Below, one piece after another: positions 50,854-58,033 of a stretch of DNA of 58,033 nucleotides. The notes under the pieces were generated by a model. It had not been told where the DNA came from, did no database searches, and saw nothing but the letters and a program-made list of their open reading frames with translations. The translations under genes and the position numbers were made by a program. The stretch covers positions 1-58,033 of the forward strand of contig JAJFUN010000193.1 in assembly GCA_021372375.1 (NCBI GenBank), written 5' to 3'. The stretch is from Pelosinus sp. Lineage in GTDB: Bacteria > Bacillota > Negativicutes > Propionisporales > Propionisporaceae. Each line of letters opens with the position of its first letter. Within the stretch, counting starts at the first letter, position 1.

Positions 50854-52503
50854 CTATTTTGTCAGACACCATTGCCACGCATTCCAAAAACTGCCAGCCG
50901 GTGTTGGATTGGGCTTGTAGTTGACTACATTGTCTTTTACAGCGTCAATATCTGCCCGAAAATACAGCGGAATTATCGGACATTCCTGAGCAATAAGCTC
51001 TTGTATCCTAAAATAGCAAGCTTTACGCGCTTCAATATCCACAGTACTTGCGCCCTGCAGCGTCAATTTATCAACCTCGGGGTTACGCCACCCTGGATAA
51101 TTTTGCCCATCTTTTCCATGCCCTGGTATGCTTTTAGAATTCCAAAAGCTGGCGTTATCCGGTTCAATACCGGAAACCCAGGCAAACATCGCCGCTTCAA
51201 AGCGACGGCTTTTTAAAATATCACCAAAGAAAGTCTGTGCCTCAAGCGGACGCACTTCAACTGCTGCCCCGATTTCCTTAAGCTCTTGCACAATAGTTTG
51301 TGCCACATTATCACGAACCGGATTGCCTGCAGGATATACTAAGGAAAAGGCTAGTTTTTGGCCATCTTTGACAAAAATGCCGCCAGCACCTTGCTGCCAA
51401 CCTGCCTGCACCAAAAGGTCTTTAGCAGCATTTACGTCTCTCGCTGGAAGAGTCAAGGCCGGGTTATACGCCCAAGATAAGGGTGACTGATCCCCAACCG
51501 CTATACTTGCTGCCCCTTTTAAATTGCTATTGATGATTGCCTGACGGTCAATGCCTAAGGAAATTGCCTGACGAACCTGCACATCTTGAAATATGGCATT
51601 ATCTAAATTAAAGTCCAGATGTTCCCAAACCATCGTTGGCGCAATTAATGTAGTTACCCCATGAATTGATTTTACCTGTTCCAGCAAATTGAGCGGAAAA
51701 CCGTTGGCAATATCCACCTCGCCTACCTTAAGCTGAGACAGTAAAATATTGGTATCTGGTATTACTTTGTAGATAATCTGATCTAACTTTGGTCTCCCGC
51801 GAAAATAACCTAGATTAGCTTCTAATATAAGAGATTCCGCCATACGCCACTCTCTTAGTTTAAACGGACCTGTGCCAACAGGGGCCCGATTAAAGGAATC
51901 TTTATTAATATCAGCACTGTCCGCCAGTCTGTGTTTCGGTAAAATGGTCGTAAATAACGTCAAATAGGGGGCATAATATTCCTTAAACTTAATAACCACC
52001 GTATATGGATCTGGTGTATCTACGGCTTTAATCCGGTCATAACCGTCACGGGACAATATATTTACCTTGCTGTTCATAATGGTTTGCCAGGTAAATTTAA
52101 CATCCTCTGCCGAAAAAGGTGCACCATCATGCCACGTCACACCAGAACGCAGACGATAGGTAATGGTACAGCCATCTTGACTTACACCGCCGTTTTGCAT
52201 TGTCGGCACATCAACTGCCAAATCAGGCAGGTATTCACCCTTTTCATTATTAGTCACTAAACCACTATATATAAGGCTGCTAACTTCCGCTGTCGGCAGC
52301 AAATCTGATAATAACGGATTGAGTGTATCCGGCTCATATAAACTTCCGTAAACCACTTGCCCGCCCTGCTGCACTTCATGTTTAGCCGGAGTCTCTTTCC
52401 CCTGCTGCGGCACTTGTTTGGAAGCCAGCCCGCAGCCGCCAAGAAATAAGGCTGCTGCCAGCATAAATACCGCGGCACTTTGAACATACCGCAAAAAAAG
52501 CAC
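50854..52503 (-). CDS. peptide/nickel-type ABC transporter substrate-binding lipoprotein
   Basis: A 549-aa SBP_bac_5 (cluster C) protein. A lipobox at residues 20-24 (LGGC) shows it is a lipoprotein. Signature features: PDTLNPLLSDLLPTAEVSSLIYSGL, VTWHDGAPFSAEDVKFTW, GTGPFKLREW and a final domain ending near DNVVNYKPNPTPAGSF. No permease or ATPase gene lies next to it, so it is an orphan binding protein that works with a transporter elsewhere. Ligand cannot be told. Confidence 0.93.
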   Translation of the reverse strand: MLFLRYVQSAAVFMLAAALFLGGCGLASKQVPQQGKETPAKHEVQQGGQVVYGSLYEPDTLNPLLSDLLPTAEVSSLIYSGLVTNNEKGEYLPDLAVDVPTMQNGGVSQDGCTITYRLRSGVTWHDGAPFSAEDVKFTWQTIMNSKVNILSRDGYDRIKAVDTPDPYTVVIKFKEYYAPYLTLFTTILPKHRLADSADINKDSFNRAPVGTGPFKLREWRMAESLILEANLGYFRGRPKLDQIIYKVIPDTNILLSQLKVGEVDIANGFPLNLLEQVKSIHGVTTLIAPTMVWEHLDFNLDNAIFQDVQVRQAISLGIDRQAIINSNLKGAASIAVGDQSPLSWAYNPALTLPARDVNAAKDLLVQAGWQQGAGGIFVKDGQKLAFSLVYPAGNPVRDNVAQTIVQELKEIGAAVEVRPLEAQTFFGDILKSRRFEAAMFAWVSGIEPDNASFWNSKSIPGHGKDGQNYPGWRNPEVDKLTLQGASTVDIEARKACYFRIQELIAQECPIIPLYFRADIDAVKDNVVNYKPNPTPAGSFWNAWQWCLTK

Positions 52504-52524
52504 CTCGTTTCAAACTATTAGAGC

Positions 52525-52638
52525 CTGTTACAAAATACCCATCTGCGTCGCTCTCCCTCAGCCGCTTGCTTGACGTATCCTAGTACGCCTGCGCGGCACG
52601 GCTTCTGGTACGCCTAGCATCTGGGCATTTTGTAACAG
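52525..52638. repeat. MITE-like element with terminal inverted repeats
   Basis: CTGTTACAAAAT(A)CCCA at the left end and (A)TGGGCATTTTGTAACAG-like sequence at the right end are inverted copies (about 16-20 bp). The GC-rich middle can form a further hairpin around TACTAGGATACGTC-type sequence. About 114 bp, no coding capacity, between the SBP gene and the SLT gene. Confidence 0.75.
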
Positions 52639-52682
52639 TCTTTTTAATTTTAATGTTATGTGTTTTTTTAAAACACACTCTA

Positions 52683-53261
52683 TTAGTCATGATACAACTC
52701 CAAATAATGCTGTTTATTCATCAGCACTTTACCTACATATTCTCGTGTTTCCTTAAAAGGGATCTGGTCAATTGCCGTAAAAGACGCCGGCCATTCATAC
52801 TGGCGCATCCACTGCTTTACATTGCCTCTGCCACCGTTATAACCAGCCAGCATAAGTACCTCATTATCTTTAAATTCCTTTTTTAGCGAAGCCAAATACC
52901 ATGTACCCAGGCGAATACTCACTTCTGGGTCATTTAACTGTTCTACCGAAAAATCCGCATAATCCATCTGCTGAGCTACCCAGCTGGCAGTTTCAGGCAT
53001 CATCTGCATCAGACCTGCAGCCCCCTTAGGTGATTTAGCACTCGAGGCAAACTTACTCTCTGTCCGCATTACACTGATCACTAAAATAGGGTCTACTTCA
53101 TTTTCTAGTGCATACCGATAAATAATTTCTTTATAGGGAAAAGGATATACGTATTTTTTTTGAAACCAAATGCTACTATATAAAGTATAACCACAAATAG
53201 TAACAATTGCTACAAAAAACATCAACATTTTCACACATGCTTGAGCACGCCGCAATCTCAA
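52683..53261 (-). CDS. lytic transglycosylase (SLT family)
   Basis: A 192-aa enzyme with an N-terminal anchor (MLMFFVAIVTICGYTLYS) and one SLT domain: VISVMRTESKFASSAKSPKG (catalytic Glu), GAAGLMQMMPETASW, and MLAGYNGGRGNVKQW. It cleaves the glycan strand and forms 1,6-anhydromuramyl ends. Family members near coaE-mutM-polA are common in Negativicutes and Clostridia, and the gene order supports a shared unit. Confidence 0.92.
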   Translation of the reverse strand: MRLRRAQACVKMLMFFVAIVTICGYTLYSSIWFQKKYVYPFPYKEIIYRYALENEVDPILVISVMRTESKFASSAKSPKGAAGLMQMMPETASWVAQQMDYADFSVEQLNDPEVSIRLGTWYLASLKKEFKDNEVLMLAGYNGGRGNVKQWMRQYEWPASFTAIDQIPFKETREYVGKVLMNKQHYLELYHD

Positions 53262-53335
53262 TCACTCCGTCTTTGAGCAGCATTATCGCACTGCCGGCTC
53301 ATACATTAACCTATGCAAAAGCATAGTAATCCATA

Positions 53336-53938
53336 CTAATTTTTAGTCTGCTGCCGGATTCTGCACCAGGCCTGAAGAACCTGCGCAGCTGTTGTCTCAG
53401 TATCGCGGTTATTATCAATTACAACCTGCGCTAGTTTAGCCTTATCCGCCAGTTTTCTTTGTGCCTGAATCCGAGCCAGGGCCTCTTTCTTGGACAAATG
53501 GCTGCGGGCCATAAGCCGATCCAGTTGAACCTCTGGCAAAACATACACTACCCATACCTCATCAGCCATAGTTTCCCATTTCACTTCAAATAAGAGCGGC
53601 ACATCAAGTACTGCCACATCATATTCCTGCTCTTTCGCCTCAGCTAGCTGCCTTTGGGCCTCCCGGCGAATATACGGATGGGTAATTTCCTCCAGCCAGG
53701 CTCTGAGGTCAACTGAGTCAAATACCAGCTGGCCTAACTTTTCGCGATTGATTTTCCCGCCAGACAAAATATCCCGGCCTAAGCGCTGGGTTATTGCCTC
53801 AAATGCGGGTTTCCCTGGCAAGATGGCGTCATGAGCTATTTTATCTGCATCAACAATATAAGCGCCCAGCTCAGTGAGCATTCTGCTTACAGTACTTTTC
53901 CCACTGGCAATACCGCCAGTCAGTCCGATAATATACAT
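53336..53938 (-). CDS. coaE: dephospho-CoA kinase
   Basis: A 200-aa kinase for the last step of CoA synthesis. P-loop GLTGGIASGKSTVSRML, followed by DADKIAHDAILPGKPA and the C-terminal VIDNNRDTE. Start at 53938 is 11 nt after the mutM stop, with GGAGG upstream; a longer frame continues into mutM without need. Confidence 0.96.
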   Translation of the reverse strand: MYIIGLTGGIASGKSTVSRMLTELGAYIVDADKIAHDAILPGKPAFEAITQRLGRDILSGGKINREKLGQLVFDSVDLRAWLEEITHPYIRREAQRQLAEAKEQEYDVAVLDVPLLFEVKWETMADEVWVVYVLPEVQLDRLMARSHLSKKEALARIQAQRKLADKAKLAQVVIDNNRDTETTAAQVLQAWCRIRQQTKN

Positions 53939-53949
53939 TTTTCCTCCGC

Positions 53950-54774
53950 TTAGCGCTGGCAATAAGGGCAGTAGTGCGTACCTCGTCCAGCCACTTCCTT
54001 CCACTCGATTGGTGTACCGCAGGTCTTGCAGGGTTGACCTTTACGCCCGTATACCAGTAAATAATTTTGATGGCTGCCGCTTTTCCCTTCGCCGTCCCGA
54101 TAATCACGAAAGGTAGTACCACCATGCTCAATTCCTTCAGCAATAACCTGGTTTATCGCCTGATATAAGCTGGCTGCTTCCGTTTGGCTCAAACTAGCAG
54201 CAATCCGTTCAGGCAAAATTTTAGCAATTGCCAAGCTTTCATCAACATAAATATTTCCAAGTCCGCCAATTACCTTTTGATCCAGCAGCAAGGTTTTAAT
54301 TTTACCTTGCCGTCTTTTTATTTTATCACTAAAATAATCCAGCGTAAATTCTGGTGACAATGGTTCCGGTCCCAGCTGAGACAGCCCTGAAATGCGCCAA
54401 AGTTCTTCTTCCGGCAAGACATAAAGTGTTCCAAGTGTCCTGGTGTCGGCATAAATCAAAGCATCTCCATTATCAAGACAAAATATAATCCGCGCATATT
54501 TATCGCGGGCCATATCTTTGGTGACGTACTGTAACCGCCCGGTCATCCTCAGATGCACAATCATAATCATGGCATCCTCTAAATAAAACAGCAAATACTT
54601 GCCGTGCCTTCTTAGCTCTCTGATGGTTTTCTTACTGACTACCGCCTGAAATTCATAGGGCGCCGGCCACTTAATAAGACGCGGCAATAAAACTTCTACA
54701 TTGGCAATTGTCCGTCCAGTGACCTTTTCGCATAAAGAACGGCGAATAGTTTCTACTTCAGGCATTTCCGGCAT
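53950..54774 (-). CDS. mutM: formamidopyrimidine-DNA glycosylase
   Basis: A 274-aa Fpg/MutM that removes oxidised purines. The start MPEMPEVETIRR gives the needed N-terminal Pro (active-site base) after Met removal. A helix-two-turn-helix region (DQKVIGGLGNIYVDESL) and the C-terminal zinc finger (CKTCGTPIEWKEV with later C-P-Y-C) are intact. It lies between polA and coaE with short gaps in the usual Firmicute order. Confidence 0.97.
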   Translation of the reverse strand: MPEMPEVETIRRSLCEKVTGRTIANVEVLLPRLIKWPAPYEFQAVVSKKTIRELRRHGKYLLFYLEDAMIMIVHLRMTGRLQYVTKDMARDKYARIIFCLDNGDALIYADTRTLGTLYVLPEEELWRISGLSQLGPEPLSPEFTLDYFSDKIKRRQGKIKTLLLDQKVIGGLGNIYVDESLAIAKILPERIAASLSQTEAASLYQAINQVIAEGIEHGGTTFRDYRDGEGKSGSHQNYLLVYGRKGQPCKTCGTPIEWKEVAGRGTHYCPYCQR

Positions 54775-54786
54775 ATATATCCCCCA

Positions 54787-57405
54787 TTACTTAGCTGCAG
54801 CCCAGTTTTCCCCCATTTTCACTTCCACTGTCATGGGAACTCTTAAGTCTACAGCCTGTTCCATAGCCTTTTTTACAAGTTTGCTGACCTTGTCAGCCTC
54901 ATCTTTGCTGACTTCCAATACCAATTCATCATGAACCTGCAGTAAAACCCTGCTTTTTAGCTTTTCTTCTTGTAAGACCTTATATACTTGAAGCATGGCT
55001 TTTTTTATAACATCGGCCGCCGTCCCCTGAATGGGCGTATTCATGGCCACCCGCTCAGCAAATGAACGCTGATTAAAGTTCTTGCTATTAATATCCGGCA
55101 AATATCGCCGTCTGCCAAACAAAGTAGTTACATACCCTTTCTCATGCGCATCTTGTACCGTTTGATCAAGAAAGTTCTTAACTCCCTGATACTTTATAAA
55201 ATAACTGTCTATATAAAAACCCGCTTCTTTACGACTTACCCCAATATCGCGAGATAAACCATAATCACTGATTCCATATACAATACCAAAATTAACAGCC
55301 TTAGCGCGTGAGCGCATCTCACTGGTAACCTCAGCTATCGGCACACCAAACACCTGGGCAGCTGTCCTTGTATGTACGTCCTCATTATGCCTGAAGGAAT
55401 CTAACAGATTCTCATCACCAGACATATGCGCCAAAATTCTCAGTTCAATTTGCGAATAATCAGCTGACATAATATAGTCATAGCCGCTGCCTGGTACAAA
55501 CAATTCACGAATACGCTTTCCAATTTCAGTACGAACGGGTATATTTTGTAGGTTAGGCTCAGAGCTGCTCAGGCGCCCAGTCGCTGTCACCGTTTGATTA
55601 AAGGTTGTATGAATACGACCTGTTGTTTTATTCACCAGTATTTCCAGACCATCAAGATAGGTGGACTTTAGCTTGGTAAGCATACGATATTCCAGCAAAT
55701 TATTAATTAAAGGATGCTTTCCGGCTAATTTTTCAAGAACCTCCGCATCTGTCGAATAACCGGTTTTGGTCTTTTTTTGCACAGGCAAGCCCAATTTTTC
55801 AAATAAAATTACCCCTAGCTGCTTGGTCGAATTTACATTAAATTCTTCTCCTGCTAATTTGTAAATTTCCTGCAGCAGTACGCCAACTTGTATACCAATG
55901 TCGGCAGAAAGCTGTTTGAGATACGTTACATCTATTTGAATACCATGCCCTTCCATTACAGCAAGTACCTCAGCTAAAGGAACCTCCATATTACAGCATA
56001 GGTCATCGAGCTTATTTTGCTTTAAATATTCATCCAAGACACCTGCTAATAAATGCACCAGCCATACCGCTTGTCCTGCATACTCGGCAGGCAGAACCGT
56101 GCTAGCCAAAGGACTGAAACTTCGGCTTAAATACTTTTCCGCTAGGCTCTCGAGCGGGTAAGCTGCTGCTGTTGGGTCAAGTAAATACGCAGCTAATAGT
56201 ATATCAAACTGCTGCCCCTGAGACTTAATATTATATTGGCGGCACAGCGAATAAACTGTTTTTATATCATAAGTCACCTTGCGAATTTTTGAATCGGCGA
56301 TTAACCCTATAAGTTCACTAAAACCTAAGGTCTCACGCGAAGCAAAATAGGGGGTTTCTTCAATGACCACCGCAATACCAGATAGTGTGAGTTCAGGCAC
56401 CTTCTTAGCCGCTGCCATGTAAAATTCCATACAACCGGATTTTCGAATAAGCTCAGCTGCCTTATGTATTTTAGCTGCATCATTTAATATAACAGCCTGA
56501 GGTATAGCCTCGGCAGGCTTGGCAGCAGCTTTGCAGCCCGGAAACAATTGGTCAAACCGCTCTAATAAACTTTTAAATTCACACTGACTAAAAAGTTCAT
56601 ACAGTTTTTGACTGTCTGGCGTATAGCCGCAGTTTGCCAAGCTGACTTCAAGCGGCATAGCACATTCAATCGTCGCCAATTTTTTTGATATAAGAGCAAG
56701 CTTCGTATTCTCTTTGAGTTTCTCCTGCAATTTTTTGCCTGATACGTTGTCGATATTAGCTAGAACCTCTTCTACTGAACCATATTCCTGAATAAGCTTA
56801 ATGGCTGTTTTTTCGCCCACGCCCGGTACACCGGGAATATTATCTGCGGTATCACCCATGAGACCTTTAAGATCAATTAATTGAAGCGGCATCAGGCTAT
56901 ACTTGGCCTGAAAGGCGGCTGTGTCAAAGTGTTCCACATCAGAAATTCCTTTTTTCGTTAGATAAACCTGTACCTTGGGGCTAATAAGCTGCAAGGCATC
57001 ACGGTCACCGGTTATAATGATTACCTCATAGTCTTCCTGACTTGCCTTGCCGGCCAAAGTACCAATAATATCATCGCCTTCATAGCCAGCTTCTTCTAAT
57101 ACTGTAATCCCAAAACCACTTAAAATCTCCTTAACCAGTGGAAACTGCTCAGAAAGCTCAGCAGGTGTGGGCCTTCGATGAGCCTTATATTCTTTATAAG
57201 CATCATTACGGAAGGTGGTGCGGCTTTTATCAAAAGCTACGGCAATAGCCTCCGGCTTAATTTCTGCCAGTAATTTTACCAGCATGGTCGTAAAGCCATA
57301 AGCGGCATTAGTATACTGCCCATTCGCTGTCATAAGCAGCGGTAAGGCATAAAAAGCACGATGCACTAGACTGCTGCCATCAATAATTACAAATGTGCGC
57401 GGCAT
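54787..57405 (-). CDS. polA: DNA polymerase I
   Basis: An 872-aa enzyme. Residues 1-290 are the 5'-3' flap nuclease (VIIDGSSLVHRAFYALP; DLKGLMGDTADNIPGVPGVG). Residues about 300-465 correspond to the 3'-5' exonuclease, but the catalytic D-x-E is replaced (GCMEFYMAA), so proofreading is likely absent, as in many Firmicutes. Polymerase motifs: MSADYSQIELRILAHMSG (A), RSRAKAVNFGIVYGISDYGL (B), and LLQVHDELVLEV (C). GGTGAAGGGG lies before ATG at 57405. First gene of the polA-mutM-coaE-SLT run. Confidence 0.98.
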   Translation of the reverse strand: MPRTFVIIDGSSLVHRAFYALPLLMTANGQYTNAAYGFTTMLVKLLAEIKPEAIAVAFDKSRTTFRNDAYKEYKAHRRPTPAELSEQFPLVKEILSGFGITVLEEAGYEGDDIIGTLAGKASQEDYEVIIITGDRDALQLISPKVQVYLTKKGISDVEHFDTAAFQAKYSLMPLQLIDLKGLMGDTADNIPGVPGVGEKTAIKLIQEYGSVEEVLANIDNVSGKKLQEKLKENTKLALISKKLATIECAMPLEVSLANCGYTPDSQKLYELFSQCEFKSLLERFDQLFPGCKAAAKPAEAIPQAVILNDAAKIHKAAELIRKSGCMEFYMAAAKKVPELTLSGIAVVIEETPYFASRETLGFSELIGLIADSKIRKVTYDIKTVYSLCRQYNIKSQGQQFDILLAAYLLDPTAAAYPLESLAEKYLSRSFSPLASTVLPAEYAGQAVWLVHLLAGVLDEYLKQNKLDDLCCNMEVPLAEVLAVMEGHGIQIDVTYLKQLSADIGIQVGVLLQEIYKLAGEEFNVNSTKQLGVILFEKLGLPVQKKTKTGYSTDAEVLEKLAGKHPLINNLLEYRMLTKLKSTYLDGLEILVNKTTGRIHTTFNQTVTATGRLSSSEPNLQNIPVRTEIGKRIRELFVPGSGYDYIMSADYSQIELRILAHMSGDENLLDSFRHNEDVHTRTAAQVFGVPIAEVTSEMRSRAKAVNFGIVYGISDYGLSRDIGVSRKEAGFYIDSYFIKYQGVKNFLDQTVQDAHEKGYVTTLFGRRRYLPDINSKNFNQRSFAERVAMNTPIQGTAADVIKKAMLQVYKVLQEEKLKSRVLLQVHDELVLEVSKDEADKVSKLVKKAMEQAVDLRVPMTVEVKMGENWAAAK

Positions 57406-57441
57406 TCCCCTTCACCTCAATTTAATCAATACTAGACAAAA

Positions 57442-57469
57442 CTCCTACCAGCAATAATACCAGTAGGAG
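57442..57469 (-). terminator. terminator-like hairpin before polA
   Basis: CTCCTAC (57442-57448) and GTAGGAG (57463-57469) make a 7-bp stem; the minus strand continues TTTTGTC. It would end transcription of the upstream stalk-protein gene, about 65 nt after its stop. Confidence 0.6.
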
Positions 57470-57534
57470 CTCTTACTATTGAAATTATACCTCAGCTATA
57501 AACTAACGTCAACCGACCTATCAGGAAAATCCTT

Positions 57535-58033
57535 TTATTGGTGCCTTATTTCTAATGTGTGCGCTTCATCATTTACTGCGACATTCAAATTAAACAAATG
57601 GGGAATATCGTCAACTGAAATATAGGGACATTCGCCAACTTGAGTTACCGGCGCACTTTTTTCCTGAGCAGTTGCTGCCTTTTTCAGAGCATCCCAGACA
57701 ACCTTTTGCCCTGCTAATTCAGCTAGGGACAAAACAGGCACAACTAATTTTCCGTCAAGACGCTGTACATCAAGCTGCACCGCTTTTCCTTGCCAAAGCA
57801 CGGTGAGTACCTCGAAAGATAATTGTTTTTTTTCCTTATCGATTTCCTGGTTACCGCCAAATAAGCTCGTTATACTTTGCGGTGCGACATAAATAACATC
57901 GCCCTTTACTACTCCCTCTGCCGATTTTTTCCCTGCTTGAACTATATTTTTATTTGCATCCCAGACAATGCCTTGCTTAAGAGCACCCGCTACTGCCCAT
58001 ACCGGCACATAGATTTTTTCCGAAAGAGTGAAT
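57535..58033 (-). CDS. copper-amine-oxidase-N-like stalk-domain protein (partial, 5' end outside window)
   Basis: At least 166 codons; the frame continues through the window edge (FTLSEKIYVPVWAVAGALKQ), so the annotated GTG start is internal and the true start lies beyond. The pattern KIYVPVWAVAGAL ... VWDANKNIVQ and a second repeat ending DDIPHLFNLNVAVND...LEIR are typical of the copper amine oxidase N-terminal-like (stalk) domains found in secreted Firmicute surface proteins. It is probably extracytoplasmic. No enzyme domain is visible in this part. Confidence 0.75.
   Translation of the reverse strand, partial: FTLSEKIYVPVWAVAGALKQGIVWDANKNIVQAGKKSAEGVVKGDVIYVAPQSITSLFGGNQEIDKEKKQLSFEVLTVLWQGKAVQLDVQRLDGKLVVPVLSLAELAGQKVVWDALKKAATAQEKSAPVTQVGECPYISVDDIPHLFNLNVAVNDEAHTLEIRHQ

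Overview
The window reads as the chromosome of a diderm, probably spore-forming Firmicute of the class Negativicutes (Sporomusa/Pelosinus type). Outer-membrane biology (a two-partner secretion pair TpsB/TpsA and an OmpH/Skp-like chaperone) sits beside Firmicute hallmarks: a glmS ribozyme, the cdaA-cdaR-glmM-glmS order, a CwlD-like amidase, a YitT-family protein, and AGGAGG ribosome binding sites. The taxonomic call is inference from gene content. Nearly all genes are on the minus strand, so the text is best read from right to left.

Region 1 (1-5.7 kb) is AT-rich accessory DNA. It holds a secreted TPR protein, remnants of duplicated ompH and zinc-ribbon genes, the tail of a REP-associated (Y1/RAYT-type) transposase, and a compact element with a tyrosine recombinase, a sigma-70-like HTH protein and a small C2H2 zinc protein. 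The element's 1.4 kb non-coding part carries three long degenerate direct repeats, a cluster of GTGAC motifs, two tandem hairpins and a 55-aa cysteine-rich protein missing from ordinary ORF lists.

Region 2 (5.7-21.2 kb) is a contact-dependent-inhibition-like locus in cdiB-cdiA-cdiI order: a TpsB transporter, a 4,254-aa TpsA exoprotein ending in a YeeF-type DNA/RNA endonuclease domain, a YezG/DUF600-type immunity protein, then an OmpH/Skp-like periplasmic chaperone. TpsA contains an in-frame 1,482-bp tandem repeat, and a leader terminator lies in front of tpsB.

Region 3 (21.8-29.5 kb) is cell-envelope and second-messenger core: cdaA, cdaR, a COG2509 FAD enzyme, glmM, glmS ribozyme and glmS, preceded by a small unknown protein. 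A chemoreceptor follows (29.7-31.5 kb). Region 4 (31.7-40 kb) is a complete arginine pathway argC-J-B-D / argF-G-H, apparently two transcription units: argC has a promoter overlapped by an ARG-box-like site, and argF has its own consensus promoter just after a terminator.

Region 5 (40-46 kb) has an AmmeMemoRadiSam pair (a short radical SAM protein and a Memo-AMMECR1 fusion), cwlD, a monofunctional GT51 transglycosylase (the main plus-strand gene), a YitT-like protein and rplM-rpsI with a clear promoter. Region 6 (46-58 kb) has a type II NADH dehydrogenase, two tRNA-Leu genes each preceded by a paralogous zinc-ribbon membrane protein (a duplicated module), a GGDEF protein, an oligopeptide-type binding lipoprotein, and the repair/replication run SLT-coaE-mutM-polA, ending in a partial copper-amine-oxidase-like stalk protein. 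Several palindromic small repeats (MITE-like) sit between core genes.
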